Assembly: GCF_000383595.1 (NCBI RefSeq)
Contig: NZ_KB911581.1
Span: 5,291,519 to 5,355,518 of the forward strand
Reading direction: 5' to 3'
DNA: 64,000 nucleotides
Origin: Streptomyces bottropensis ATCC 25435
Lineage (GTDB): Bacteria; Actinomycetota; Actinomycetes; Streptomycetales; Streptomycetaceae
In this document: positions 9,661 to 17,451 of the stretch, piece by piece
How positions within the stretch are numbered: the stretch's first letter is position 1
Layout: the number at the start of each line of letters is the position of its first letter
The notes under the pieces: generated by a model
Databases searched by the model: none
What the model saw: only the letters and a program-made list of their open reading frames with translations
Told to the model about the DNA's origin: nothing
Program-made: the position numbers and the translations under genes

Positions 9661-10608
9661 TCAGCGGGTGGCTTCCAACAGGTGGTACAGCAGGAGCAGC
9701 TGGGTGATGGCCAGTGGCTCACTGCGGTCGGTGCCGTCGAGCTTGCCCAGGGTGTCGGGAGGATCGCCGACGTCCACGCCGAGCTGGGACCAGATGGACT
9801 TCTCCACGACTTCGCTCTCCTCGCGCGGCGCGTAGCCGTGCACGTGCAGTGCGTCGACGGGACGGCCGTCCTCGTCCCGGGCCAGCTTCAGGTGGATCGC
9901 TCGTCGGTCTCCCTTGGACAGTACGCCGTTGAGTTCCGGGTGCCGGATGGTCGGCCGCAGCAGCAGCTCGGCGGACAGGGGCGTGCCGGGCGGGTCGTCT
10001 CTGCCTGCGATCGGCGCGAACCGTACGACGATGTCGGCGGATTTCCGCTGGGGGCGGATGAACGCCTCCGACTCCGGCTCGCGGCGGTTCAGCTCGGCGA
10101 GCACCTGGTCAACGGTGTAGCCGCGCTTCTGGGTGTCCCGCTTGATCTTCCACTCCCGGCGGACTTCCTCCGGGGGGTTGAGATAGACGGTCACATCGAA
10201 GCACGCCCGGGTCAGCGTGGTGTGCAGCGGCAGCAGGCCCTCGACGATGACGAAGTCCCGCGGTTCGATCAGCTGAGGCCGTGTCAACTGCCCGGTGGCA
10301 TGGTCGTACACCGGCTTCAGGATCGGCTGACCGGTGGCAAGCAGTTGCAGGTGCTGCTCGATGATCCCGACGTAGTTGCAGTCCGGGTGCAGCGCGGTGA
10401 ACGGTAGCTCCTTACGCTCCTGGCGGTCGTAGCGGTGGTAGTCATCCACGCAGATCGATGTGCTGCGCTCCGGTCCCAGTGCCTCGACCAGCCCCTTGGT
10501 GAGGGTGGTCTTGCCCGTCGCGCTGTCGCCCGCGATGGCGAGCATGACCGGTCGTCTCCGAGAGCCCTGATTGACAGCGCGCTGCATCTGCATCAGCTTG
10601 TGCGGCAT
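9661..10608 (-). CDS. cbbP: Phosphoribulokinase
   Basis: Phosphoribulokinase phosphorylates ribulose-5-phosphate to ribulose-1,5-bisphosphate with ATP, a reaction unique to the CBB cycle. The 315-residue protein has the P-loop GDSATGKTT at residues 27-35, then CVDDYHRYDR with the catalytic aspartate pair, KPVYDHATG, and IVEGLLPLHT (Walker B region). The start overlaps the end of cbbT by 16 nt, so it is the last gene of cbbETP. No redox-regulatory cysteine pair of the chloroplast type is evident near the P-loop, as expected for bacterial enzymes. Confidence 0.93.
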   Translation of the reverse strand: MPHKLMQMQRAVNQGSRRRPVMLAIAGDSATGKTTLTKGLVEALGPERSTSICVDDYHRYDRQERKELPFTALHPDCNYVGIIEQHLQLLATGQPILKPVYDHATGQLTRPQLIEPRDFVIVEGLLPLHTTLTRACFDVTVYLNPPEEVRREWKIKRDTQKRGYTVDQVLAELNRREPESEAFIRPQRKSADIVVRFAPIAGRDDPPGTPLSAELLLRPTIRHPELNGVLSKGDRRAIHLKLARDEDGRPVDALHVHGYAPREESEVVEKSIWSQLGVDVGDPPDTLGKLDGTDRSEPLAITQLLLLYHLLEATR

Positions 10609-12677
10609 TGCGTCTCCCGCCTCGTCTCGCTACGGATGCTGCTCAGCGCGGCCTGGACGACCGCTGAAACCGTGAAACCGAGTTCGCCGTAGACCACCGG
10701 GCCCGGGGCGCTGGCGCCGAACCTTCGCAGCCCGATGACCTGGTCGCCGGCCCTGGCCAGGGCCTGCCACCCATGCGGCACGCCGGCCTCCACCCACACC
10801 GCCGGGCACCGCGGCAGGAGCTCCGGGTCGGAGTCCAGGGCCTCCTCGAGCCGCTCGCGCCAGGGCACCGACACCACCCGGGCGAGAACGCCCTGATCGG
10901 CCAGCTCGTCGGAAGCGGCACACGCCAGCCCGACCTCCGACCCGGTCGCTATCAGCACCACGTCGGGCTCCCCGTAAGAACGACGAACCACCTGGGATCC
11001 CTCCCGGCGGAGCACGTCGGCGGGCACTGGCTCAAGCACCGGCAGGTCCTGGCGGGTGAGCACCAGCGCCGTCGGCCCGTCGAGGCGTTCCAACGCCAGC
11101 TGCCAGCAGGCCGCAGCCTCGTTGGCGTCACCCGGCCGAAGCACCGTCAGCCCTGGAATCAGCCGCAGCGACTCCAACTGCTCGATCGGCTGATGAGTGG
11201 GCCCGTCCTCCCCGACGGCGATGGAGTCATGGGTGAACACGAACACCACCGGCAGCCCCATGAGCGCGGCCAGCCGCACCGCGGGTCGCATGTAGTCGGA
11301 GAACACCAGGAACGTGCTCCCGTATGGTCGCAGCCCCCCGTGCAGCGCCATGCCGTTGAGCGCCGCACCCATGGCGTGTTCGCGAATACCGAAGTGCAGC
11401 GTGCGGCCACCGTAGGACCCAGGCCCGACATCACCCGCGCCGGGGATCGTGGTGTTCGTCGAGGCCGCCAGATCGGCCGACCCGCCCACCAGCGCCGAAT
11501 ACTCCGGGCCCACCGCGGCCAGTACCGCTCCCGAGGCCTTGCGGGTGGCCATCGCCGTACCGGGCTCGAACCGCGGCAGCAGATCGCCGAGGTCGCGTGG
11601 TGGCTGCCGGCACGCTTCGGCATCCCACTCCGCGGCGAGCTTCGGGTGGGCCTCGGCCCACCGTGCCCGTTCCTTCTCCCAGGAGAGCCGGTCGGCCTGC
11701 CCTTGTGCGGCGAGCTGCCGACAGTGCTCCGCCACTTGTACGGGCACATGGAACGGTTCGTCCGGCCAGCCGCACCGTGCCCGTGTCGCCGCCAGTTCCT
11801 GCCGACCCAGCGGGGCACCGTGTGCCGTGCTGGTGCCGGCCAGCGTCGGCGCACCGAACCCGATCGTGGTGCGCACCGCGACGAGGGTCGGCCGGGTCTC
11901 GTCGGCGACCGCCTCGGTGAGCGCAGCCGTCATCGAGGCCACGTCGTTGCCGTCGTCGACCCGCAGCGCCTGCCAGCCATAGGCGGCGAACCGTGCCAGG
12001 ACGTCGTCCCGGCAGGACTGGGAGGCCGGGCCGTCGATGGTGATGTCGTTGTCGTCGTAGATGACGATCAGACGGCCCAGCCCGAGGTGTCCGGCGAGCG
12101 AGGCCGCCTCGTGGCTGATGCCCTCCATCAGATCGCCGTCGCCGGCCAGCACCCATGTGCGGTGGTCGACGACGGTGTGTTCGCCGGTGTTGCAGCGGGT
12201 GGCGAGCATCCGCTCGGCGAGGGCGATGCCCACGCCGTTGGCCAGCCCCTGCCCCAGCGGGCCGGTAGTGGTCTCCACCCCGGGCGTATGCCCGTACTCC
12301 GGGTGCCCCGGGGTCGCCGACCCCCACTGCCGGAACCGGCGCAGCTCATCGAGCGGCAGGTCGTAGCCGAACAGGTGGAGCAGCGAGTACAGCAGCATCG
12401 ACCCGTGCCCGGCGGACAGCACGAACCTGTCGCGGTCCGGCCAGCCGGGCTCGCTCGGGTCGTGCCGCAGAAAGCGCGACCACAGCACCCACGCCGGAAC
12501 CGCGGCGCCCATGGGCAGACCCGGGTGCCCGCTCTGTGCGGCCTCCACCGCGTCGGCGGCGAGCAGCCGGATCGTGGCGACCGCCTGGGCGTCCAGGTCT
12601 TCAGGCAGCGGCACCAGGTCAGCCGTCACGGGGACGGTCGGCGCGGTCAGTACCCCCCGATCTCCGGGCATGCTCAT
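10593..12677 (-). CDS. cbbT: Transketolase
   Basis: Transketolase is the thiamine-diphosphate enzyme that moves two-carbon units between sugar phosphates in the regenerative half of the CBB cycle. The 694-residue protein is full length. It shows SGHPGLPMGAA near the N terminus, the ThDP/metal motif GDGDLMEGISHEAASLAGHL continuing to DDNDITIDG, and the second-domain signature GEDGPTHQPIEQLESLR. The start overlaps the cbbE stop by 4 nt and its 3' end overlaps cbbP by 16 nt. This is presumably a pathway-dedicated copy beside a housekeeping transketolase elsewhere. Confidence 0.94.
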   Translation of the reverse strand: MSMPGDRGVLTAPTVPVTADLVPLPEDLDAQAVATIRLLAADAVEAAQSGHPGLPMGAAVPAWVLWSRFLRHDPSEPGWPDRDRFVLSAGHGSMLLYSLLHLFGYDLPLDELRRFRQWGSATPGHPEYGHTPGVETTTGPLGQGLANGVGIALAERMLATRCNTGEHTVVDHRTWVLAGDGDLMEGISHEAASLAGHLGLGRLIVIYDDNDITIDGPASQSCRDDVLARFAAYGWQALRVDDGNDVASMTAALTEAVADETRPTLVAVRTTIGFGAPTLAGTSTAHGAPLGRQELAATRARCGWPDEPFHVPVQVAEHCRQLAAQGQADRLSWEKERARWAEAHPKLAAEWDAEACRQPPRDLGDLLPRFEPGTAMATRKASGAVLAAVGPEYSALVGGSADLAASTNTTIPGAGDVGPGSYGGRTLHFGIREHAMGAALNGMALHGGLRPYGSTFLVFSDYMRPAVRLAALMGLPVVFVFTHDSIAVGEDGPTHQPIEQLESLRLIPGLTVLRPGDANEAAACWQLALERLDGPTALVLTRQDLPVLEPVPADVLRREGSQVVRRSYGEPDVVLIATGSEVGLACAASDELADQGVLARVVSVPWRERLEEALDSDPELLPRCPAVWVEAGVPHGWQALARAGDQVIGLRRFGASAPGPVVYGELGFTVSAVVQAALSSIRSETRRETQCRTS

Positions 12678-13405
12678 GCTGCCTCCTCGATGTTCTCCTG
12701 CGGGCCGTACGCCTGCGCGTCATGCGGTGCCGCCGCGGCGAGCGAGCGCAGCGTCGTCACCTCCTCACTCAGCCGGCCCCGCTCAGAGAACAGCGCGCTG
12801 CCGGCGCAGAAGGTCGTGGCGCCGGCTCGCGCGGCGCCGGCGATGGTGCTGCGCCCGATACCTCCGTCCACCTCCAGCTCGATCTCACGCCCCGTGCGCG
12901 CGATCATCGCGCGGGCCTGTGCGATCTTGGGCTCCATGGACGTCAGGTAGGACTGACCACCCCACCCTGGGTCGACCGTCATGACGAGCAGCAGGTCGAC
13001 AAGGTCGAGCACATGCTCCACCTCGCTCAGCGGTGTCGCCGGATTCAGCGCCACCCCGGCGCGCGCCCCCAGCTCCCCTATGGCGCCGAGCGTGCGATGC
13101 AGGTGACGGGTCGCCTCGGCGTGGACGATGACGATCTCGCAGCCGGCCCGCACCCAGTGCGGCAGCATGCGATCCGGCTCCTCGACCATCAGATGGGCCT
13201 CGAACCCCAGGTTCACCAGCGGGCGCACCGACGCGATCACGTCGGGGCCCATGGTCATGTTGGGCACGAAGACGCCATCCATGACGTCCCACTGAATGCG
13301 GTCCACGCCTGCCTCTTCCAGCAACCGGCACTCTTCCCCCAGTCGCGAGAAATCCGCCGGCAGCACGGAAGGGACGATGCGTGGCGGCAATGCGGTCGGC
13401 GCCAT
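12674..13405 (-). CDS. cbbE: Ribulose-phosphate 3-epimerase
   Basis: This enzyme interconverts ribulose-5-phosphate and xylulose-5-phosphate in the CBB and pentose phosphate pathways. The 243-residue TIM-barrel protein has IVPSVLPADFSRLGEE at the N terminus, the metal site WDVMDGVFVPNMTMGP, FEAHLMVEEP, the VDPGWGGQ loop (usually VNPGFGGQ) and the phosphate-binding VDGGIG. It begins the cbbE-cbbT-cbbP group and is coupled to cbbT by a 4-nt overlap. Confidence 0.93.
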   Translation of the reverse strand: MAPTALPPRIVPSVLPADFSRLGEECRLLEEAGVDRIQWDVMDGVFVPNMTMGPDVIASVRPLVNLGFEAHLMVEEPDRMLPHWVRAGCEIVIVHAEATRHLHRTLGAIGELGARAGVALNPATPLSEVEHVLDLVDLLLVMTVDPGWGGQSYLTSMEPKIAQARAMIARTGREIELEVDGGIGRSTIAGAARAGATTFCAGSALFSERGRLSEEVTTLRSLAAAAPHDAQAYGPQENIEEAA

Positions 13406-13460
13406 GAAGCCTCCTGTCGTTGGCGTTGCGGAAGAAGCTACGTTCGGATGGTGCGAGCGA

Positions 13461-13479
13461 CTCCCCCCGAGCGGGGGAG
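13461..13479. other. Short hairpin upstream of cbbE
   Basis: CTCCCCC and GGGGGAG form a 7-bp perfect stem around a 5-nt loop, 56 nt upstream of the cbbE start. It would lie in the leader or promoter region of cbbETP. Function is unknown; it may be a leader structure or a weak terminator. Confidence 0.35.
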
Positions 13480-13842
13480 ACTTCCGGGGGATTCGGGGAC
13501 CTGTCGCCGCCGACCGGCGGGGCGACGAGCAGGGGAGCAGCGGTCAGAATCCCTTCGCCGGAGGACCAGAAGCACCGCGACATCCTCAAGCGGCCCGCGG
13601 ACCGTGTCTTCGCTGTCATCGACGCCTCGGCATCGAGCCTTCGGCGGCGTCGACGCAACGCCGAGCGGGGACTCGCCGGTTCCAGGAGGGTCCTTACGGG
13701 ACCGCCTCCGCCACCGGCTTCACGCGCGGCGCCCACCTCACACGGGATGCGGCCGGCGGGCGCGGCTCCTACGGTTCCGGCACTGTGGTCAGCGCATCCC
13801 GGCGGACTTCCGCGCCGGGCAACCACCCACGGGCCCACGAGG

Positions 13843-13878
13843 GCGCCACCCACCGGTGCTCTCAACGGTGGGTGGCGC
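13843..13878 (-). terminator. Hairpin downstream of cbbLSX
   Basis: A perfect 13-bp inverted repeat (GCGCCACCCACCG / CGGTGGGTGGCGC) with a 10-nt loop lies 225 nt downstream of the cbbX stop. There is no clear T-run, which is normal for Streptomyces terminators. It probably ends or attenuates cbbLSX transcription before cbbE. Confidence 0.5.
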
Positions 13879-14103
13879 ACGGGTGGACGGGGGATCGCAC
13901 GATCGGGCCGGGCGATGCCGGGACAGGGCCGCGAGCAGGTGCGTCACCCCACCTACGGTGGCGGACCGCCCGCAACCCTGTCGCCGGACGCCTCGCATTT
14001 CCCTGCGCGGCATCAGGGCCGTCGGAAACAACTCGCCGACGTGACAAGGCAGTTGTCGGCTGCAGGTATCACCAGCCGTGACCGGCGCACCCCTGGGACG
14101 CTA

Positions 14104-15132
14104 TCAGCGGGGATGCGCCTCGGCCGCCTGGGCCGAGGGCTCGGCCGAGAACACCCTGCTGGAAAGGAAGTCCTCCGGCTCCAGCCGCATGAGGTCGCCT
14201 TTCGACAGCGGTCCGCCGCCACGGTCCACCAGCCGGTTGGCGTGCCGCAGCCGCGCCCGCTCCAGGGCGTTGCGGACGCTGCGCGCGTTGGCGAACCGGG
14301 GCTGTTCGCGGCGTCGCGCGAGGTACTCCCGGAATGTGATGTGCGCCTGTGGGGAGAGAGCGTAGAGCTGCTCGCCCACGATGAGCTCGCCGATCTGCGT
14401 CAGCTCGTCGAGTGTGTAGTCGGGGAAGTCGATGTGGTGCGCGATACGCGAGCTCATTCCTGGGTTGGACTGGAAGAAGGTATCCATCCGGTCCCCGTAC
14501 CCGGCGAGGATGACCACGAGGTCGTCGCGCTGGTTCTCCATCACCTGCAGCAGGATCTCGATGGCCTCCTGTCCGTAGTCGCGCTCGTTCTCCGCTCGGT
14601 ACAGGTAGTAGGCCTCGTCGATGAACAGCAAGCCGCCCATCGCCCGTTTGAGGACCTCCTTGGTCTTCGGGGCTGTGTGCCCGACGTACTGCCCGACGAG
14701 GTCGTCGCGGGTGACCGAGACCAGGTGGCCACGCTTGAGATAGCCCAACTGCTTGAGGAGTTCGGCCATGCGCAGTGCCACCGTGGTCTTCCCGGTGCCG
14801 GGACTGCCGGTGAAGCACATGTGGAGATTGGGCCGACTGGCCGAGAGGCCGAACCGCGCCCGTTGCCGGTCGACCAGCAGTAGCGCCGCAATCTCCCGGA
14901 TGCGTGTCTTCACCGGGGTGAGCCCGACCAGTTGGCGTTCCAGAGCCTCCAGCACCGTGTCGATACCCGAGTGCCGACGCTCCGCCTCGAGGTCGACGGT
15001 CGCGTCGTCGGTCAGAAGCGGCTCGGCCGGATCCGGCAGTTCCAGGGACGGGGGCCCGTCCGCGCCCGGTACCGGACCGGACGCGGACGGGCGCATCCCG
15101 AACACCGGGCGATCGCCTTCGTCAACGGTCAT
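14104..15132 (-). CDS. cbbX: Red-type Rubisco activase, AAA+ ATPase CbbX
   Basis: CbbX uses ATP hydrolysis to pull the C-terminal tail of red-type Rubisco large subunits and release inhibitory sugar phosphates. The 342-residue protein shows Walker A TGSPGTGKTT (residues 108-117), a pore-loop segment GQYVGHTAPKT (147-157), Walker B GGLLFIDEAYYLY (166-178) and a sensor region ILAGYGDRM (208-216). It lies 12 nt behind cbbS. The first ~50 residues are an acidic, proline-rich extension not needed for the AAA core; the true start could lie a little downstream. Confidence 0.93.
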   Translation of the reverse strand: MTVDEGDRPVFGMRPSASGPVPGADGPPSLELPDPAEPLLTDDATVDLEAERRHSGIDTVLEALERQLVGLTPVKTRIREIAALLLVDRQRARFGLSASRPNLHMCFTGSPGTGKTTVALRMAELLKQLGYLKRGHLVSVTRDDLVGQYVGHTAPKTKEVLKRAMGGLLFIDEAYYLYRAENERDYGQEAIEILLQVMENQRDDLVVILAGYGDRMDTFFQSNPGMSSRIAHHIDFPDYTLDELTQIGELIVGEQLYALSPQAHITFREYLARRREQPRFANARSVRNALERARLRHANRLVDRGGGPLSKGDLMRLEPEDFLSSRVFSAEPSAQAAEAHPR

Positions 15133-15144
15133 GCTGGTATCGCC

Positions 15145-15573
15145 TCACCGGTTGGAGGCGTAACGCCGGCCGGCCGGGTTGTCGGTGGCGTACGCGTGCG
15201 TGGTGTACTGAATCCGGCGGTCGCTCGTCTCGTGCCGGGTGAGCCGGAACCCGGGCTCCTCGGCGGGGCGGTTGACGATGAACGACAGGGCGGTGGTCTG
15301 CCGGCCCAGCCGCGCGTCGTACGCGTTGATGCGCACGTAGTGGTTGGGGTACGCCTTTCGGCATTCGTTGACCTCGAGCAGCACGCCTGCGGCATCCCGC
15401 AGGTCGAACATCGGCAGGCCCCACATGTCCCAGTAGGTGTTGCGCGGGTGAGGGTCGTCGGTGAACTCCACCGACAGGGGCCAGTCGTTGTCCAGCGCGT
15501 ACTGGATCTGCTTCTCGATCTCCTCGTCGCTCAGGTCGGCGAGATAGGAGAAGGCGCCTTGGGTGATTCGCAT
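15145..15573 (-). CDS. cbbS: Rubisco small subunit (red-type)
   Basis: The small subunit caps the L8 core of form I Rubisco. The start ATG at 15573 gives a 142-residue protein beginning MRITQGAFSYLADLSDEEI. This includes YWDMWGLPMFD, the EVNECRKAYPNHYVRINAYD core, and a C-terminal extension after about residue 110. That extension (NRPAEEPGFRLTRHET...) is characteristic of red-type small subunits and forms the hairpins lining the central channel. It lies between cbbL and cbbX. A longer frame running upstream over cbbL is an artefact. Confidence 0.95.
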   Translation of the reverse strand: MRITQGAFSYLADLSDEEIEKQIQYALDNDWPLSVEFTDDPHPRNTYWDMWGLPMFDLRDAAGVLLEVNECRKAYPNHYVRINAYDARLGRQTTALSFIVNRPAEEPGFRLTRHETSDRRIQYTTHAYATDNPAGRRYASNR

Positions 15574-15587
15574 GGTTCTCCCGGCCG

Positions 15588-17018
15588 TCAGGCTGTCGTC
15601 GGAGTCGCGATGACGTCCGGTGTGTCGGTGGACTCGTAGGTGAAGGTGATGTCGCCCCACGTGGACAGTGCGACATCGAGTTCGCGGTTTCGCCTCGCAG
15701 CGGCCCGAAGGATGTCCGGACCCTCGGCGAGGAAGTCCCGTCCCTCGTTGCGCGCCTTGATCATCGCCTCGAGCGCGACGCGATTGGCCGTGGCGCCCGC
15801 GGCGATGCCCATGGGGTGGCCGATCGTGCCGCCACCGAACTGCAGGATGACGTCCTCGCCGAGGTAGTGCAGCAGTTGGTGCATCTGACCGGCGTGGATG
15901 CCGCCGGATGCGACCGGCATGACGCCGGCCATGGAGGCCCAGTCCTGCTCGAAGTACAGGCCCTTGACCGGGTCGGCGTCGACCTTGTCGAGGCGCAGCG
16001 TGTCGTAGAAGCCCCGCACCGAGTTGGGGTCGCCCTCGAGTTTGCCGACGACGGTGCCCGCGTGGATGTGGTCGACACCGGCGAGGCGCATCCACTTGGC
16101 GATGACCCGGAAGCTGACGCCATGGCTCTTCTGCCGGGTGTAGGTCCCGTGACCCGCACGGTGAAGGTGCAGCAGGACCCCGTTGCGGCGGGCCCATTGG
16201 GCCATGGACTGGATCGCCGTGTAACCCACCGTCAGGTCGACCATCACCACGAGGCTGCCGAGTTCCTTGGCGAATTCGGCCCGCTCGTACATGTCCTCCA
16301 TCGTCGCCGCGGTGACGTTGAGATAGTGGCCCTTGACCTCACCGGTCTCAGCCTGCGCCCGGTTGACCGCCTCCATGCAGAACACGGACCGGTCCCGCCA
16401 GCGCATGAACGGCTGCGAGTTGATGTTCTCGTCGTCCTTGGTGAAGTCCAGCCCGCCGCGCAGTGCCTCATACACCACCCGGCCGTAGTTGCGGGCGGAC
16501 AACCCCAGCTTCGGCTTCGTGGTGGCCCCCAGTAGCGGACGCCCGTACTTTCCGAGGTACTCCCGCTCCATCACGATGCCGTGGGGGGGACCTTGGAAGG
16601 TCTTGGTGTAGTGCGGCGGGATCCGCATGTCCTCGAGTCGCAGCGCCTTGAGCGGCTTGAACCCGAAGACGTTGCCGATGATGGAGGAGGTGAGGTTCGC
16701 GATCGAGCCTTCCTCGAACAGGTCGAGTTCGTACGCGATGTAGGCGATGTACTGGTCGTCGGCGCCCGGCACCGGGTCCACCCGGTAGCACTTGGCCTGG
16801 TAGTGGTCGTACGCGGTGAGACGGTCCGTCCACACCACCGTCCAAGTGGCCGTCGAGGACTCACCTGCCACCGCGGCACCGGCCTCCTCCGGGGGCACGC
16901 CCGGCTGCGGCGTGATACGGAAAGCCGCGAGTATGTCCGTCGGTTTCGGCTCGTAGTCGGGCTGCCAGTAGCCCATCTCCGCGTACGGAATGACTCCGGC
17001 ACCCCAGCGCTCCGTCAT
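15588..17018 (-). CDS. cbbL: Rubisco large subunit (form I, red-type)
   Basis: This subunit carboxylates ribulose-1,5-bisphosphate. The ATG at 17018 is preceded by AGGAGG and gives 476 residues, the normal length. All catalytic residues are visible: T58/W59, N116, K168 and K170 (TTKPK), the carbamylated K194 with D196/E197 in DFTKDDE, H287/R288 (HRAGH), loop-6 K326 in GTVVGKLEGD, S371 in SGGIH, and GGG at 395-397. HRAGHGTYTRQK and the tail YESTDTPDVIATPTTA are red-type features and fit the adjacent CbbX. Placement in the actinobacterial form IE group is likely but needs a tree. Confidence 0.96.
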   Translation of the reverse strand: MTERWGAGVIPYAEMGYWQPDYEPKPTDILAAFRITPQPGVPPEEAGAAVAGESSTATWTVVWTDRLTAYDHYQAKCYRVDPVPGADDQYIAYIAYELDLFEEGSIANLTSSIIGNVFGFKPLKALRLEDMRIPPHYTKTFQGPPHGIVMEREYLGKYGRPLLGATTKPKLGLSARNYGRVVYEALRGGLDFTKDDENINSQPFMRWRDRSVFCMEAVNRAQAETGEVKGHYLNVTAATMEDMYERAEFAKELGSLVVMVDLTVGYTAIQSMAQWARRNGVLLHLHRAGHGTYTRQKSHGVSFRVIAKWMRLAGVDHIHAGTVVGKLEGDPNSVRGFYDTLRLDKVDADPVKGLYFEQDWASMAGVMPVASGGIHAGQMHQLLHYLGEDVILQFGGGTIGHPMGIAAGATANRVALEAMIKARNEGRDFLAEGPDILRAAARRNRELDVALSTWGDITFTYESTDTPDVIATPTTA

Positions 17019-17077
17019 GGGTCCTCCTGCTCGATCGGGATGTCTCTCATCATCACCTCGGAAGCCCTGCATATCCA

Positions 17078-17116
17078 TCAAGTCTTTTCGGAATCACTTG
17101 AATGAACAGTCAAGTG
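17078..17116 (-). promoter_or_regulatory. Candidate CbbR (LysR-type) operator upstream of cbbL
   Basis: Three half-sites alternate in orientation: TCAAGT (17078-17083), CACTTGA (17095-17101) and TCAAGTG (17110-17116). The second and third form a perfect 7-bp palindrome with an 8-nt spacer; the first and second pair over a 12-nt spacer. The block lies 60-98 nt upstream of the cbbL start, where LysR-type activators with T-N11-A-like sites bind. The divergent cbbR candidate at 21.4 kb is the obvious binder; the two-component regulator is an alternative. Confidence 0.55.
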
Positions 17117-17451
17117 TTGTCGTCCTGCCTCCCGCCGGGGCGGGGTCTGGTCCCGCCGGGCGTGCAGCCGCGATCACGGCGAACATGCTGGTCACGCCCA
17201 ATCGGCCGGCCCGGGGTACAGCCGACAGCAGCCGATGGCGCGACTGCGCTCGCCGAGGCCGCGGCGATACTGTGCGGGAGCCGCCTACTGGATCGAGGCG
17301 CGAACGCGCCGGGCGGCGTCGACAAACAGCCCGGAGACCGGACCGGAGGGAAGACCGGGACCGTGGTCCCGGTACGACACGGCGCCGCGAAACCCGCCCA
17401 CAAGTGCAGCCGACGCCGGTGAACCTCCGCCCTTTCCGAGCCGAGAGGTTG
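17117..17451. other. Intergenic region between cbbL and the sensor kinase gene
   Basis: This 335-nt GC-rich stretch has no convincing gene. It should contain the end of the kinase transcript and the distal part of the cbbL regulatory region. No strong hairpin with a T-run was found, so read-through from the two-component genes into cbbL is possible. Confidence 0.4.

Larger units (their letters stand above)
13406..14103. other. 698-nt gap inside the cbb cluster
   Basis: No convincing gene was found on either strand; the open frames are GC-rich shadows without recognisable protein sequence. It separates cbbX from cbbE, two groups transcribed in the same direction. It contains two hairpins (13843-13878 and 13461-13479). 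It could hold a terminator for cbbLSX and an independent promoter for cbbETP. Confidence 0.5.

Noticed and set aside
10773..12950. 725-codon plus-strand frame opposite transketolase
   Set aside because: Antisense shadow of cbbT with Arg/Gly/His-rich nonsense sequence; cbbT has all ThDP motifs.
15145..16197. 350-codon minus-strand frame including cbbS and part of cbbL
   Set aside because: Only its last 142 codons (from ATG 15573) are Rubisco small subunit; the upstream part is out of frame within cbbL and Arg/Pro-rich.
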